A stretch of DNA of 64,000 nt, from NCBI RefSeq assembly GCF_034190915.1, contig NW_026947500.1, forward strand, positions 21,884,501-21,948,500, read 5' to 3'. Position numbers and translations under genes: made by a program. The notes below the pieces were generated by a model. That model was not told the DNA's origin. It did no database searches and was given only the letters and a program-made list of their open reading frames with translations. Below are positions 43,536 through 56,317 of this stretch, piece by piece. This DNA is from Cavia porcellus (lineage: Eukaryota > Chordata > Mammalia > Rodentia > Caviidae). How positions within the stretch are numbered: position 1 is the stretch's first letter; every line of letters starts with the position of its first letter.

Positions 43536-45224
43536 TTGTATACTCTTTTTACAGTATACTCAAAAATATTTCCTCAAGTTCAATTGTATGGTTTTTAATT
43601 CCTGCTCCCACCATTAGATACACAAACAATAATGAATGATGTGAAAACAGCTTATACATTTATATATACTTACATTCAGAAATTTTATATATACTTATAT
43701 CCAGAAATTTTTCTGGATATAAAAAATTCAGATGTCATATAGTAACTATGAGAAATCATAGAAAAAACTGCTAATAAAATATAAAATGTAAAATAGAAAC
43801 TATAGGTTAAAATGACACTTTTAAGAGGACCAGAATGTAATAAGCAAAGAGAATAATCATTGGAAATAAGAAAAACAGTGCAATACCATAGAACTAATCA
43901 AATGGAAGCACTGGATGGAAATATTCAGTCTACTCTAGATGAATAATATAGGAAATATGTGTCCTAGCAGGAGTTTTGGTAATGCACAATATCAAGGGCC
44001 AGAGTTAAGTGCACTGAGTCTCTGTACCAAGTGTTGGAGCTTATTTTTCCTGTCATGTAAATGCATAAAAAGAAATTCAGGTAAAATGGGTGCTGGCAAG
44101 AAAGTACAATTTCTCAGTGGAGTTTGTATCAGTGTATGCTATGGTTAAGGCACAACCTTATAATGATCAGTGATTTTTCAAGTACAGTACATTAGCAAAT
44201 ATAATGTGTCAGCATCTTATTTGTAACTATAAGATGTATTGGAACAAGGCATTATTACTAGCAATAGCAAGCAAGTTTAATTTTTTCCAATATATGAGTT
44301 CAATAAAGATAAAACATCACTTATAAAAGAGATCTGATCAATATGGACAGTGAGATGGTAAATAAAACCCTACTTTAACAATTATTTTTCTTGTTTATAG
44401 ACTGTTTTAGAGAAAGCAAGAATGTTTTTAGATAAAAATAATTTGTTTCATTTATTAATATTAAATGCCAGACACTTCATTTTTATATTAGAAATCCCAT
44501 AAAACGTTTATTAGGAACTGGGAATGTGAGTCTGTGCTGCTGATAAATAACATTTTAGAGCTATTAGGGAAATTATGGGTTGAACTTGGGAGACTTGGGG
44601 AACCTTATCAGCTGGATAAACTAATACTTTTTAGCAGTGTTTTAAAAAATACAAAATTCATTGTCTTGAGTATTTATCCTGAGTTTTTAAGTGGCAAGAC
44701 AATCAAATACATTTTTAGTCAGGAAAAATTATTGCAGAAATATTATCCTATGCGACTCTTATCTAAAATATGCCTGACTTTTAGCTGTACACACAAAAAA
44801 AGTTTTTAGTCAAACACATTGAAGGGCAACTTGAATGATTCAGCTTTGGAAATTGGGCAGTTTCATGTTAAATAGCATTTGCAAAGTGATGAGATAAGGA
44901 CTGTTCAAATCCAGCATCATTAGATTGATTTGACTAATGAAATTCTTTAAACCCCAAGGAAAACATTTTTCTCCTTTTTTACTTTGACAGAGGGAGACAT
45001 GGTCTATGGTTTCCCTACAGAAGTTTGAGTGGGTAAACTTAGGATGTGTGAACAGACACAGAAACAGACCCCTTACCTCTCACAGTCTAAAGGATCCACT
45101 GAGGGCCTGAGAAGGGGATTGCTGACACTAATAATGTTGGGTGGGGGGCTGTCAGTTATGGAGAGTGGAATAAAGCACTGTGAAAGCAAAGGGGGAATGC
45201 TGATATTCATGACAGTTCCTGGAG
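43536..45224. other. Unassigned, apparently unique stretch
   Basis: Includes a near-perfect short palindrome at 43697-43720 (11-bp arms atatccagaaa). The rest is AT-rich with no recognised repeat. The frames at 43939-44148 and 44534-44809 lack protein-like features I recognise. Confidence 0.35.
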
Positions 45225-45238
45225 AAGCCAAAGGATTT

Positions 45239-45346
45239 GCTGGGTGTGCTGGCACACGCGTATAGTCCCAGCACTTGGAAGCATGAGGCAAGAGGATCAC
45301 TACAAGTTTGAGTGAAACCCTGTCTCAAAAAAAAAAAAAAAAAAAA
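45239..45346 (+). mobile_element. Short B1-like SINE without internal duplication
   Basis: tgggtgtgctggcacacgcg, tcccagcacttggaagcatg and gtgaaaccctgtctc, followed by an A tail. Only one right-half block is present. Perfect 14-bp target duplication aagccaaaggattt at 45225-45238 and 45347-45360. Confidence 0.93.
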
Positions 45347-45360
45347 AAGCCAAAGGATTT

Positions 45361-45500
45361 GGAGTTGAGCTTGCTATAAATTTTTGCTTTGATATATATA
45401 AAAACAATAAAACAGTTAAATTTTTATACAAACCTAATTTGTTCTTGTGACATGTAGTCAATTATATGTGACATGGATAAGCATGTGATGTGTTTCTCAG
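45361..45500. other. Unassigned
   Basis: AT-rich spacer, nothing recognised. Confidence 0.3.
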
Positions 45501-45504
45501 TGCC

Positions 45505-45680
45505 ATCTTTTACAAGCTGTGTGACCTTGCCAAGCTATTTAACCTTTTTTTTTTGTCTTGGTTTCCTATATAGTAGGATTGTGGGGATTAAGAAATGTGT
45601 ACAGTGAGTGCTTCTAATGGTCACTGGCACAGAATAAGCACTGTGTTGAGTGCTATAATAATAAGGATCATTATAATTTC
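45505..45680 (+). mobile_element. MIR SINE
   Basis: The core acaagctgtgtgaccttgcc, followed by tttcctatatagtaggattg and agtgcttctaatggtcactg with a SINE-like end, matches the layout of sense MIR. Ancient and diverged. Confidence 0.75.
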
Positions 45681-45970
45681 AGTAGATTGATAAATTCCCT
45701 CGAGGAGGAAGCTGTTTGTTTCATGTCATAACTTTAGTGTATTTGATGTGTTTTTATAGAAATGAACCAGGAATGAAACACAGTAAGTCCCTTCTGAACA
45801 TTTAAGTTGAGAACTTTCACAGATACAAATGGACATTCATAGATGTGAACAAATCGCAGAAGTAGCTCATGTGTCTGGTGGACACTGTCACAGCTGTGCT
45901 GCTGTAAACTTACTGTAAAGTGCAATAATGTACAGTAGTACAGTGCTCAAAGCCTAGGATTATTTATAGT
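45681..45970. other. Unassigned
   Basis: Contains a 63-codon minus-strand frame (45734-45925) with no recognised family. Confidence 0.3.
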
Positions 45971-45973
45971 ATT

Positions 45974-46013
45974 TGTGTGTGTGTGTGTATGTGTGTGTGT
46001 GTGTGTGTGTGTT
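45974..46013. repeat. (GT)n microsatellite
   Basis: About 40 bp of GT with one TA interruption. Confidence 0.97.
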
Positions 46014-46070
46014 TGGGTTTTGTATGCTTTACAGTGTACATTTGTATCGAAGGTATATAAGACTCACTTT

Positions 46071-46161
46071 TTTTTTTTTTTTTTGGGTACCAGGAATCAA
46101 ACTCAGGATCTCACACTTGCCAGGCAGGCACTGTGCCACTGAGCTATTTCCCTGGCCCATG
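46071..46161 (-). mobile_element. ID-type SINE
   Basis: Antisense ID: gggtaccaggaatcaaactc, acttgccaggcaggcactgt, gccactgagctatttccctg. 11-bp target duplication agactcacttt at 46060-46070 and 46162-46172. Confidence 0.95.
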
Positions 46162-46380
46162 AGACTCACTTTGTTAGACTTACTAACAAATCTGACTTAC
46201 AAACTTATTTGTAAATAGGGTCTTACTTTAGTGTTTAATGTGATTTATAATATGTCCATGTTACCATTGAAAAGTTGAATTTTGAAAACTACCAGGAAAT
46301 ATGGATGATTTCTACTTTCTTAGTATGTTTCTAGATTAAAACATAAATCAATAAATAAGTCATATAAAAATGTATAATCA

Positions 46381-46469
46381 GGGGCTGGGGATTTAGCTCA
46401 GCGGCATAAGCACCTGCCTTGCAAACACGTGGTCATGAGTTCAATCCCCGGGACCGATTAAAAAAGAAA
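46381..46469 (+). mobile_element. ID-type SINE, near full length
   Basis: Sense: ggggctggggatttagctca, gcggcataagcacctgcctt, gcaaacacgtggtcatgagt, tcaatccccgggaccgatta, then an A-rich tail. Target duplication aaaaatgtataatca (46366-46380) and aaaaatgtataacca (46470-46484). Confidence 0.97.
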
Positions 46470-46484
46470 AAAAATGTATAACCA

Positions 46485-47109
46485 CCTGTGGCCATTTAGT
46501 GTAGGGGCAAAAAGCCATGCATGTATAGTGGTTCTTACAAAACTGAACAGGAATTTTTAATGGTGGCCAGTGCTCAAGTCATTCAATTTTCCAAGGCTTA
46601 TAATATAAGGAGCTTATTAACCCAACCTTTGACAAAAGTATGTAGGTTTGCTGACTCCCATCACTGAAAAAGAATTTCCAGGCCATGTTAGCAAAAGAGG
46701 CATGAAAAGGATTTATTAAAGGTAGATAGGAGTAGACACAGGACATACTCAAGAGCAGAGTGCTGCTGCTCAAAGAAATGAGGCACCCTTTTGTCTTTTC
46801 TAAAGTGTAGCAACCGATCAGTATAGACATTAAAACTGTCTTTTGTTTTTTATTGTTTAAATATCTATAAAATTGTTTAGTTTATTTTTGATGTTTATTT
46901 TCTGCACTTCCATTTGTCCAACAAAATGAAAACTTTGGCTAAAGTTATTGTTTTAGGAATGCTAGAAATAGTAGTAAACATAATCTGCATGTTTAGAAAT
47001 GACTTTAGAATTACACAGTGACACCACCAACTTGAAAGGATCCTAATATAAGACAGTCACATTTGTTCAAAGTAGATACTCCTACTCTTTTAGCGAGCTA
47101 AATTAGATA
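46485..47109. other. Unassigned stretch
   Basis: No recognised repeat or gene. Confidence 0.3.
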
Positions 47110-47665
47110 GAAATTAATATACAGCCAGAGGGGAGCTGGACTCTCAAGGAAGTTAGTGAAAAATAAAGACACCACAGTTGCCACTGGAGGCACATCTAAA
47201 GCAGTCAGGCCTCAAGATAAAGATACAGTAGCCAGGCCTACATGCTTCTCTAAGAGAGAAGCAGTGCTTGGAATTGTACTGTAATTAGCACCAGGGAGCA
47301 CTTCCTACTCCAGGAAGTCAAGATAGGCCTCAATTGCCTATGCAGGTGGGTGACTAGAGCATACAGCCCTATGCCTTTCCCAAAATGCCTTTGTTCCATG
47401 ACCTTTGTTATATGACCCGCTTTCCTATTGGATCACTATTAGCTAAGCATCTAATACTTGTAATCCTATAGGTTGGATTTAGTTTGACCTAGGTTGTACC
47501 CACATTGTGACTTTGCTGTGTAAATTGCTCCTGACAAAGGGCCTCAGTGGCAACCCACATCCAGTACCTTGCCTGTCTCAGGAGCTACCTCTCAATAAAT
47601 CTCCCCTACTCTTACCCTCTAGTATATCTTGGAATTCATTCTTTTATTTTGGGGGACACAGAGTT
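47110..47665 (+). mobile_element. Probable retroviral-type LTR relic
   Basis: Mixed-composition block with an AATAAA signal at 47594-47599 about 70 bp before the presumed end. Overall layout is U3-R-U5-like. No flanking duplication and no internal genes seen, so treated as an old solo LTR. Boundaries approximate. Confidence 0.45.
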
Positions 47666-48105
47666 GGCATATATGACATCTAAGCAGGTCAGGAGTTATA
47701 TCACTTTCTTATACTTAGGATTTATTTACCTTTTTTTCCCACAGCAGGACATATGTTTGAGCTATTTGAGTACAGAAATCAAGTATAAAAACCAGAATGC
47801 GCTGCATTGAGTTGTGAAAAACGAAGGGGCACCATTCTCTATTATGTGGTTTACCTTTAGAACCAGGCAGAGCAGTGTCAGAGTTTGCCTGGAGCTGATA
47901 GATAAATGCTCATACTGTTAAGCAAGAGTCTGGTCCAGTACTTCCTTGCCTTTGAGGCTTTGTACCAACCAAGAAATTTGCTATGGCATGGGTATGGAGT
48001 CTGATTATGTTTCTTTTATTTGTGTGCAAACAGTGATTCTTCAGGGCTCTTCTGGTTTGTGAGATCTTTGTGCTGCCATTGTTCTGTATGTATACTGCCG
48101 GTGGA
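47666..48105. other. Unassigned stretch
   Basis: No feature recognised. Confidence 0.3.
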
Positions 48106-48109
48106 GTGT

Positions 48110-48335
48110 TTTCATGTTATTGTTGGAATTTCTGGGGGGATGGGCAGTAGGAATAATGGCTCTTCCCTTGCTCTCTGCTTCCTATCTGCCATGCCTTGAG
48201 CAACTCTCCCATGTCATGGCTTCCCACCTTGGAGCAGCCAACTATGGAATGAAATGAGTCAGAATAAATCTCTCCTTCCTTAAGTTGTGAATCTCCAGTA
48301 TTTCATTCCAACAGTTGGGGAAGTAACTAAGACAA
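48110..48335 (+). mobile_element. 3' part of a MaLR-like LTR
   Basis: AATAAA at 48263-48268 followed by ctctccttccttaagttgtg and a terminal aagtaactaagaca. This is the ending style of MaLR-type LTRs. The 5' boundary is unclear. Confidence 0.5.
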
Positions 48336-48974
48336 GTGGTATTCTTTTCTTTTACTCAGCTGGTTTTTTTCTTTTTGTTTTGTTTTGTTTTTGATTGACA
48401 ATATTTTCATATAGCTTGCATTCAGGAGATACGAAATCAAAGACTAAACATGTATACGTTTTGTTTTGAAGAGTATCTACATCCTTTACATGACATTTCC
48501 ACTTTTTTATTGTCATACACATAGTGTTTTAATGTTAAGTATAAGCCTCTGTGGAATTTTTTATTTTGAATATTACTTATTTTTAACATTATAATAATTT
48601 TAAGTTTTTGTATCTCCAGAGCTGGCTCTGTTTGGGTATCATAGATATACCCTCTCTGGAGCGTCTGATTATGTGGAGACTTCATCTTTGATTCTGACTG
48701 AGAAACAAATTGTTTCTAATTCCTTTATTTTACCTAGTAGATGTCTTTGAGTTCTTTGCAGACCTTCTCTTTAGCAACATAGCGTTCTGTTTGTCTTCAA
48801 GTTCTCCTACATAACAAAATCATTGTTCCCTCTGTATAGAAAACATTTTAAATTATCTTCTTTTTTAAGCTTTGCATTTACCCTTTGCTTTGTATTTCTT
48901 TTCATTGTGCATGTTGATGTGAAAGAGGAGTTTCAGAGCTCAAGTAAATGATATTTTCCTGTTGTTTGTTAACA
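48336..48974. other. Unassigned stretch
   Basis: AT-rich; an 82-codon minus-strand frame (48437-48685) has no recognised similarity. Confidence 0.3.
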
Positions 48975-49140
48975 GCTACAGATACTGTTTACTAATATTC
49001 ATCTCATTCAATCTTTTTCATCATATAGGCTTGGTAGGAATTGTTACCTTTTTGAGAGAAATGGAATGTTTCAGGCCACACAGCTAATAGCATAGCATAG
49101 AACAGAGTTGGGATTGGAATCCAGTTTGTTAGTGATATGT
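48975..49140 (-). mobile_element. MIR SINE
   Basis: Antisense MIR words: catctcattcaatctttttc, ggccacacagctaatagcat, gttgggattggaatccagtt. Confidence 0.75.
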
Positions 49141-49711
49141 TTGAATTTCAAATTATGAACTGTACTGTATTTGATCTTGCACATAAAAGAGGCTGAACTG
49201 AAGTTTCCAAATTATGTTGAGAAATTTATAGTTTATTTAAATTTGAGTCTTGCTCTTAAGTAGACCCTTCTCTCTATTATTTGCAGCTAGAAAAATAAAA
49301 GACTTCAAATATACTTTAATCAATAGGAGCCACACCACTTTTATAGTTATTTTTGTTGTAAACTAGGGTTTAAATAGCCCATGACTTGACAGCCGACCAA
49401 ACCATTTTATATTACTCTATTTTGAATGTAGCAGGAATTGGCTTAACCAAATCTTGAAACCTCTAACTGTAGTATTTGTGGTATAGTAAGGTAAACAACT
49501 TTTGGATTTTCAGGTTTGTATGATACACAGCCTGTCCAGCACATTGATGCTTCCTTTTACTGTTGACTTCCTTGCTTTTGTGAGCAGTTTTGCTGACAGG
49601 CTTTTAGGGTTGCCAAAAGAGATTATTTCTGTCTAGTAGAGAAATTTCAGAAAAAAACATCAGTTTGTTTTTATTAGAAATGCAGTAACTAATTATATTA
49701 CTTTATTTTCT
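49141..49711. other. Unassigned stretch
   Basis: No repeat recognised; AT-rich, non-coding by appearance. Confidence 0.3.
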
Positions 49712-50182
49712 GTTCCTATCATAAAATACACAAAAAAGTAAAGAAAATAGGTTTATTTGTAAGCTAATGAGTTCTTTCTGGAGGTCCAAGAGCATAGCTT
49801 TAGCTTCTGTTTGGCTCTACTGAGGGCCTTCTGGCCATTTCAGAACATTGGTTCTGTGGGAGTTTGGGCAAGAGAGAGACATCAGATAACAAGACAGGCA
49901 GAGTAATTCAGGGTCCATACTCTTTTTTTGCACTGTTGTTGTTTTAGTTTGTTTGTTTTTCTTAAATAAGAATTTGCTTTTAAAGGAACTACCTGGGATC
50001 CTGAGAGACTTCTTTTAATCCCTTCCAGGGGCAGCATCCCCAGTGACCTGATTACCTTGCACTAAGGCCCCGTCTCTTAAAGGTTTCATCACTTCTGAGC
50101 TTTGGCACACTGAAGATCAAGACCAAGCCCATAAACGTTTTGGAGGACACAGTCAAACCATATCTAAACCATGGCACATAAC
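49712..50182 (+). mobile_element. Ancient LTR-like relic
   Basis: ttctgttcctatcataaaat, agtgacctgattaccttgca, aaaggtttcatcacttctga and acgttttggaggacacagtc follow the order of an old LTR-like repeat. Family uncertain. Confidence 0.5.
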
Positions 50183-50400
50183 ATTTATTGATCACATACC
50201 ATGTACCAGGCACAGTTCTAATTTTTTCTAAATAATTAATTTATTTTATTATTCACGGCAATCCTATTAGGTTTTCCCATTTTTATAGATAAACTGACAC
50301 AGAGAGGGGTTAAGTAACTTCTTGGGTTACATTGCCAGTGTGCTGTAGGTTAAGGATTCCTACTTTGGTAGCCTGCCTACCAACTCAGCCTCCATAATCA
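50183..50400 (-). mobile_element. MIR SINE
   Basis: Antisense MIR: catttattgatcacatacca, tgtaccaggcacagttctaa, tagataaactgacacagaga and ggggttaagtaacttcttgg. Confidence 0.85.
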
Positions 50401-51125
50401 CTCAGTTATATCGGCTTAAAGGAAAAGAGAGACACATGTGCAACTAACAAGTAGTTGTTCATGTATTTTGGAAAAAGTTTGCATTTAAGCCTACTGGTAG
50501 CTCAAAATGGTTAAGCTGTTGCCATTCATTAAAAGCCTTTATCTTTTGTAATGTGAAATATTTGCTTGCATCTAGTGTTTTGATTGAATATACTAAGTAA
50601 ATATACTGTTATGTTCATACATGTAGGTGAGCCTGCATTTGCAGTAAACAAATTGTTTTAGACAGAGTAAAATAAAACTTTGAAGAGTGAGTTCAAAGTA
50701 ATAGTCACAGAATGATGAAGCAATTTTGTTAAAGTTCTGTAATAAATAAACACATACTTTCACTTATTTGTCTCATATTCTATCCTGTAGAGATTTTATA
50801 TTCCAGAAAATGCAGGCTAAATGTTTTGGAGTAGTCCAAACAGCTTGTAGATAGACTTCATCTGTGACATCTTCTCATGTAATCTGTTATTGGCATCTGT
50901 AGCTGTCTGTTAGGTCTAGTAAGTTTATTCAAACATATCTTTTTATACTTTCTTTATCATTAAGCATGATATGCTACCTACTTTTCTCGTCATCAACAAA
51001 TCTGTCCCAAAATGTTAGTGTTTAATGATAGAGATATTCTTTCCCACGGCATTTTTTTTTGAGGGTTGAGCTATATTGTTAACTTGTGAGGCATAGAACA
51101 TTTCTTCCTGTCATACTTGTCTCTA
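50401..51125. other. Unassigned stretch
   Basis: AT-rich, nothing recognised. Confidence 0.3.
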
Positions 51126-51129
51126 ATTG

Positions 51130-51775
51130 CTTGGTAGGTTTAGTGCTAAAACCATTTGGGTCTGATCTTTTCATGGTGGGTGGGTTTTTGTTTTTGTTTT
51201 TTAATTGCCAGTTTTATCTCTTTAATTATTAGATAGTTCATCATCTTCTTGAATTAGTTTTGTTACTTTGTGTCTTTCTAGGAATTTGTCCATTTCTCAG
51301 AATTATCCTATGTAATAGTTAGAATAAAATATCCAGTAATAGTTAAGTTATTTAATTGATTTGTTATTTATAGTATTCCTTTTAAGTAAGTTCATAGTAA
51401 TGTGTTAGCTTTTATTCTTGATTCTGGCTATTTTGAGTTTTTCTTTCTTTTCTTAGCCAGTGAGTCCAGCTAAGAGCTTGTTAATTTTGTTTCTGTTTTT
51501 AAGAAACAACTTTCAAATTTGTTGACATGTTTTTCCCCTGATTTGTGTTTCATTATTGTCCACTCTAATCTTACTCTTATTTCTTATTATGGGTTTTAAT
51601 TTGGGGAGTGTGTGTGGAGAAGGTGTGTTTTAAAGGTATGTGTTTAGTTTATGTATTTGAGAGCTTTCTTCTTAATATAGGAATTTATAAATACAAATTC
51701 CATCTAAGCTCTGTATTAGTTGCTTCTCATAAGTTTGGGTATCTTATATCTTCATTTGTCATACATCTTTTTGTT
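51130..51775 (-). mobile_element. Old L1 ORF2 fragment
   Basis: Antisense L1 words: tctttctaggaatttgtcca, gattctggctattttgagtt, aagagcttgttaattttgtt. Highly diverged. Confidence 0.65.
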
Positions 51776-51975
51776 GTTATTGTTGGGAGGGGGGTGGTTT
51801 AGAGATTGAACCCAGGAGTTTTACACTGAACTACATTCTCAGTGTAAAAAAATTTGTTATAAATTTTTGAGACAGAGTCTAGCTAAGTCACTAAGTTGCC
51901 CAAGCAGGGTTTAATTTGTGATATTCTTGCCTTAGTCTTCCAGAATGCTGCAATTACAGGATTACCCAGCATTAC
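51776..51975 (-). mobile_element. B4-like composite SINE (ID + B1), decayed
   Basis: ID remnant (gagattgaacccaggagttt, actgaactacattctcag), then B1 remnant (gagacagagtctagctaagt, tcttccagaatgctgcaatt). Confidence 0.7.
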
Positions 51976-53355
51976 AAGATTGCATGATTTTCACTCATCT
52001 TAAAGATTTTTTGGTAAATCTCTCCCCTCTTTCTTTCCCTTCCCATCCTTATTTAACAATATGTTGTTAAATTTTCATGTATTTGTGACGTTTCCTCAGA
52101 TTTTTCTGCTACTGATTTCTAATTTCATTCCTTTGTTAAGAGTTTTTTAGTGCAATAGAGAAGCAGAAGAAAGAAGAGAGTAAAATTGGCCATTTATTTG
52201 AGGACAAAGAGAAGAGCAACCACAACCCTCAGGATTTCCTACCTGTTCTCTCCATCACCCTCTAACCATAGTGACATTTTTGTTTTCATTGCATGTTATT
52301 TGAGGAACTAGATTTGTTATGATTATACTCTTGTGCTGAGCTTTTATATCATCATAAACATCAGAAAATTCCTACTTATATAGGGACTGCTTGCATAGTT
52401 CCCTTATTCCTTTCCTCTTTTTCCCTCCCCAAATACTGGCAAGTTGGTGGCCATACTGTGAATCAAAGATGTTCATTCATTTCTTGAGATTTCCTTGATT
52501 GTCTGCTAATTTTAGTTACTTCTGGAAAAATGATAAAATTTGACAGTATAGTCCAAAGAAATAGAGTTTTGTTCTAGACCTATGAAGCTAAAAGAAAATT
52601 TTAAACTGGTTTCTCTCTTTATACATGATGGCCATTTCTTTCAAAGCAAAATACAGAAACACCGTAATCGTTCTGGGTGGCCTTACCTAGAAGAACTATG
52701 TAACTATGCACATGCTCTCATTCCCTCCTTGTTGAAATCTGCCCAGAGGTTAGTACCTACAGACTGCTGGTTTCTATTGCAGGACAAGTGACCCAGAAGA
52801 AACCAGTTCAGAGGCTGAATTAGGCCAATTCTCTTCCCTGAGAAAGAGGATTGGGATAGTGAGCTGATGAGAGGATGGTGAATCCTTGGGGTGAAATACT
52901 ATTTAAAGGTGTGACGAGGTTTTGAATTAAACAGACTAAATGATGTATAGCTGTGTGCAAGTCGGGGGAAAGAAAACCAGCATGAGACAGCACAAGAAGC
53001 TGGTCTATAGAAAGAAGCAAAGGGGGATGGAGCAGACATGTGGAGACCTATGATGGGTGTTGGTGGGAACTTCTCATCCCAGTTCCTTTTTGATCTAGCT
53101 AAATCTTTTCTTGCGTATCAACCTTCATAACTTTTGTCATAGTCTTTTCATTATACTTCCTTCCTCCATTTGATTTGAACTAGGGGAATGGGTTTCTGTT
53201 CTATCACCTAGATAAAGTGCCAGCAAATTCTAGAATAATAAAGTTTTATAAATTAAAGTCATGAAGTCTCCTGGGGATAGAAGACACACAGATGAGACAC
53301 ATAAATAAGATAGAATAGCAAGATCTGATGATTAATGCAAATAAATGTATTTTGA
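51976..53355. other. Unassigned stretch
   Basis: No repeat or gene recognised. The frames at 52582-52791 (plus) and 52820-53020 (minus) are short and have no recognised domain. Confidence 0.3.
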
Positions 53356-53356
53356 T

Positions 53357-53377
53357 GTATATATATATATATATATA
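53357..53377. repeat. (AT)n microsatellite
   Basis: About 20 bp of alternating TA. Confidence 0.95.
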
Positions 53378-54728
53378 ATCTGCTGGCATTCATTTACTTA
53401 CCACTGTTCCTTTTCTAGGCTAAAGAATGCCTATATCATTTTCATCTTTTCTTAAAAAAGAAAAATCTTCTATATTTATATTTTCTTCAGTTCTTTCATG
53501 TAACTTCAGGTAGAATACCAGACTAGGTGCCAGAAACAGAAAGATTCTTTTCTTGCTGGGACTATAACCAAATTGCTACTTTTATAAAAGGTAATTCATC
53601 CCTCTGCATCCCACTTTACTTCTGCTGTAAAGTGAAGAGGTTGGGCTGGACCACTGAATTTAACCTATAGGGCCTACAAAATAAGATGTGAGTAAAGTAG
53701 GTGAAGAAACCAGGTTGCTTTCCAGACATATGCCATAGGTGACATATATATGCTTACCGACTTTAATTGATTCTAAGACCTACTACTAACAGAAAAGCTA
53801 GTAAATGAAAATTATTTCTGTGAACTTAATGGTAAAAGATAAGATGTAGTCTGTTCCAAACTAAGATATGAAAAAAATTCTCCACAAATAGAAAAAATAC
53901 ATCGTTGAGCAATGAAGACTTTTTATATAAGCAGTAGATAACTGAGAAAGAATTCAGTTTAGTGTGTTTATCAAATCTTCCCAAATAATGCTTTATTACC
54001 TCAGTCAAAAAGAAAAAAAAGCTTGGCAGGATAGATAGATAGTGATGGGCAGCCAGGTGACAGGCTTTATACTTCTGTTCAATATTAGAAGTGCTTAGTA
54101 GTTTTTTCTTTGGGAACTTTTTCAGGAAAAGAAACTCCTGCCATGGAACCCTCCTGTACCATGCAAGAAGAATGTTCTTTTTGGGGGTGGGGGGCAGCAA
54201 CAAAACCATAATGTTAGTTTGCTTCCCTTCTTATAGTTTGCAATTCATATATGTCCTTGTAGGATGCTGAAATAGTTTTCTGAGGCCGTCATTAACAAAT
54301 TATTACAAACTCGATGACTGAAAGTAACGAATTTGCCCGGTCATAATTTTGGAGGGCACAAGTCTAAAATCTGGTAGGGCCGTATTCCCTCTGTGGACTG
54401 AAGGAAAGAATCTAGTTCTGCCGCGTCCCTTTTCAGTGGTGGCATTGATATTCCTAGGCTGGGGCTACATCACTTCAATCTCTGCTCTGTCTTCACATCT
54501 TCACCTTTAGATGTCTGCCTCCAAACTCCTGTTTCGCATAAGGATACATATGCGAAACACATATTGCATTTGTGGTTTGCCTTGATAATTCAGATAAGCT
54601 CCTCCTGTCAGGATCCTAAATTTAAATCACCTTCTTTGCTATACAAGGTATTGTCACTCCTTTGAGGTATAAGGTAATAGTCATAGGTTTCATGTGCTAA
54701 CATGGGAATGTGGAGTGACATTTCAGCT

Positions 54729-54735
<7 letters not shown>
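53378..54735. other. Unassigned stretch
   Basis: Includes a short (ATAG)n at 54030-54041 and a 127-codon minus-strand frame (53826-54209) of low-complexity Lys/Phe-rich composition, not a credible gene. A 30-bp T run lies just after, at 54735-54761. Confidence 0.3.
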
Positions 54736-54761
<26 letters not shown>

Positions 54762-54794
54762 GGTGGGGGAAGAGTGAGAGAGACTGTCCGATGC

Positions 54795-55215
54795 ACTAAA
54801 ATACATTATATTAGTCTATTTTGAATTGCTCTTACAAAATAACCAGAGGCTGGTACTTTATAAAGAAAAGAAATTTATATATTTAGTTCATAGCTTTGGA
54901 GTCCAGAAGTGTGAGAGTAGGCAATTACATCTTTTGAGCATCTGATAAAGGGTCCTTTTGCGTCATGATAAAAAGCTAGAATTAAAACAGCCACATGCAG
55001 GAAAGTACAAACAAGTAAGGCCTGGCTTTGTAACACCTTGCTCTTGAAAGAACTCACGCACTTCTTGGAACCAACAACAAACCCTTCCAATGGCAACACC
55101 CCTCCATGACCTAACTGCTTTGTATTACGCCCTACCACTTTAGTACCACATCGAAGGCCAAGTGTCTAGCACATGAACCTCTAGGGGGATAAACTGCATA
55201 CAAACTGTAACAGGT
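54795..55215 (+). mobile_element. MST/MaLR-type LTR relic
   Basis: ttatattagtctattttgaa, gaggctggtactttataaag, aaagaaatttatatatttag and the tail aaactgcatacaaactgtaa follow the known order of MST/MaLR-type LTRs. Clearly diverged. Confidence 0.6.
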
Positions 55216-56302
55216 GTTTAGCAGTGCACCTGCTCTATGCCTGCCTGGTGCCAGTAACATCCTCTTCCTAGCAGTGTCCACCAGATATGTCTTCAGACAT
55301 TATCAAAGGTCACCTCTAGGCCAAGGTTAATTCTGGTGGATGATTATGGCCATAGCTCAAACAGCCCATTGTTATTTCATCAGATCTGCTGGCTGGCCTT
55401 ATAGAAAAGGAGAAAGTGGAGAATGGATGATGGAAAAGTAACTGCAAATATATCTGCTATACTAAGAATTCTCAGAACTTTTGATTAGGACCAAAATTGG
55501 ACCAAGTCTAGCAGGATTAGTAAATTTTTGCTACATTCATTAGTATATTTTGACCTGGTGTTGTACATTAAACAACTAAATTTTAATACAAGTTTTTTGT
55601 TTTTATTTTTAATTCTGGGGACCCCTGAATCTAGCATGGGATTTTTCCTGTTTTGCCTATGTTAAATAATCAGTTGTTCATTATCTGGGAATTTGCCCCT
55701 GAACGACCTCATTATTTTTTTACCAGGTCTCTTTCCAGAAGTTTTTATATTCCATGGCATTTATTCTGTGTGACTGCTCCAGTGGCCCTTACCTGAGGTG
55801 TTAGTATACACATCATGTTGTACAACCTGCACACTTAGCATAGCTATTTATGCACTAGAGAATTGCCAGTGGATTTTTCTCATGTATCTTTTTTCCTGTG
55901 AAGTAACTGAAGTACAATACAGATACGTTTATTGTTTTGAAGTTTTTATAACTTACAAATTAACAAATTATAAATTAACAAAGGATATTTGGAGAAAACA
56001 TGTTGTTTCTTCCTTGACTGCATCTCATCAAGATGTCCTCCCTGTCTTCATGTGAGTGTGCCTAGCGCTTAAGGAGAGGGTGCGCAGACAGGCCTGGAAT
56101 AAACAACCACTGCCGCCTTCCCAGCATGACAGAGGTGTGGAGGTTATCTGTACAGCGGCCTGTGGAGTGCCCCCACCAGACCAATCCAGTTAAATAAAAC
56201 TGAATGATAAAACAGGCTAGAGTTTATGTGACTTAGGGTTTTGAACTTAGTGTATAAGCCATGAAGGTCTCCACTAAGAACCTTTTTTTTTTTCCTGTCA
56301 TG
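55216..56302. other. Unassigned stretch
   Basis: No feature recognised; an 85-codon frame at 55798-56055 has no recognised family. Confidence 0.3.
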
Positions 56303-56317
56303 GTGTTATTTGTATTT

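Noticed and set aside
43697..43720. 11-bp-arm palindrome as a regulatory site or terminator
   Set aside because: AT-rich palindromes of this size are expected in DNA of this composition, and nothing nearby suggests a function.
46381..46455. tRNA gene (A-box and B-box like sequence)
   Set aside because: It is the body of an ID SINE with an A-rich tail and target duplication, not a genuine tRNA; the same applies to the other ID copies.
53826..54209. 127-codon minus-strand frame
   Set aside because: Low-complexity Lys/Phe/Leu composition in AT-rich DNA; no motif and no start context.
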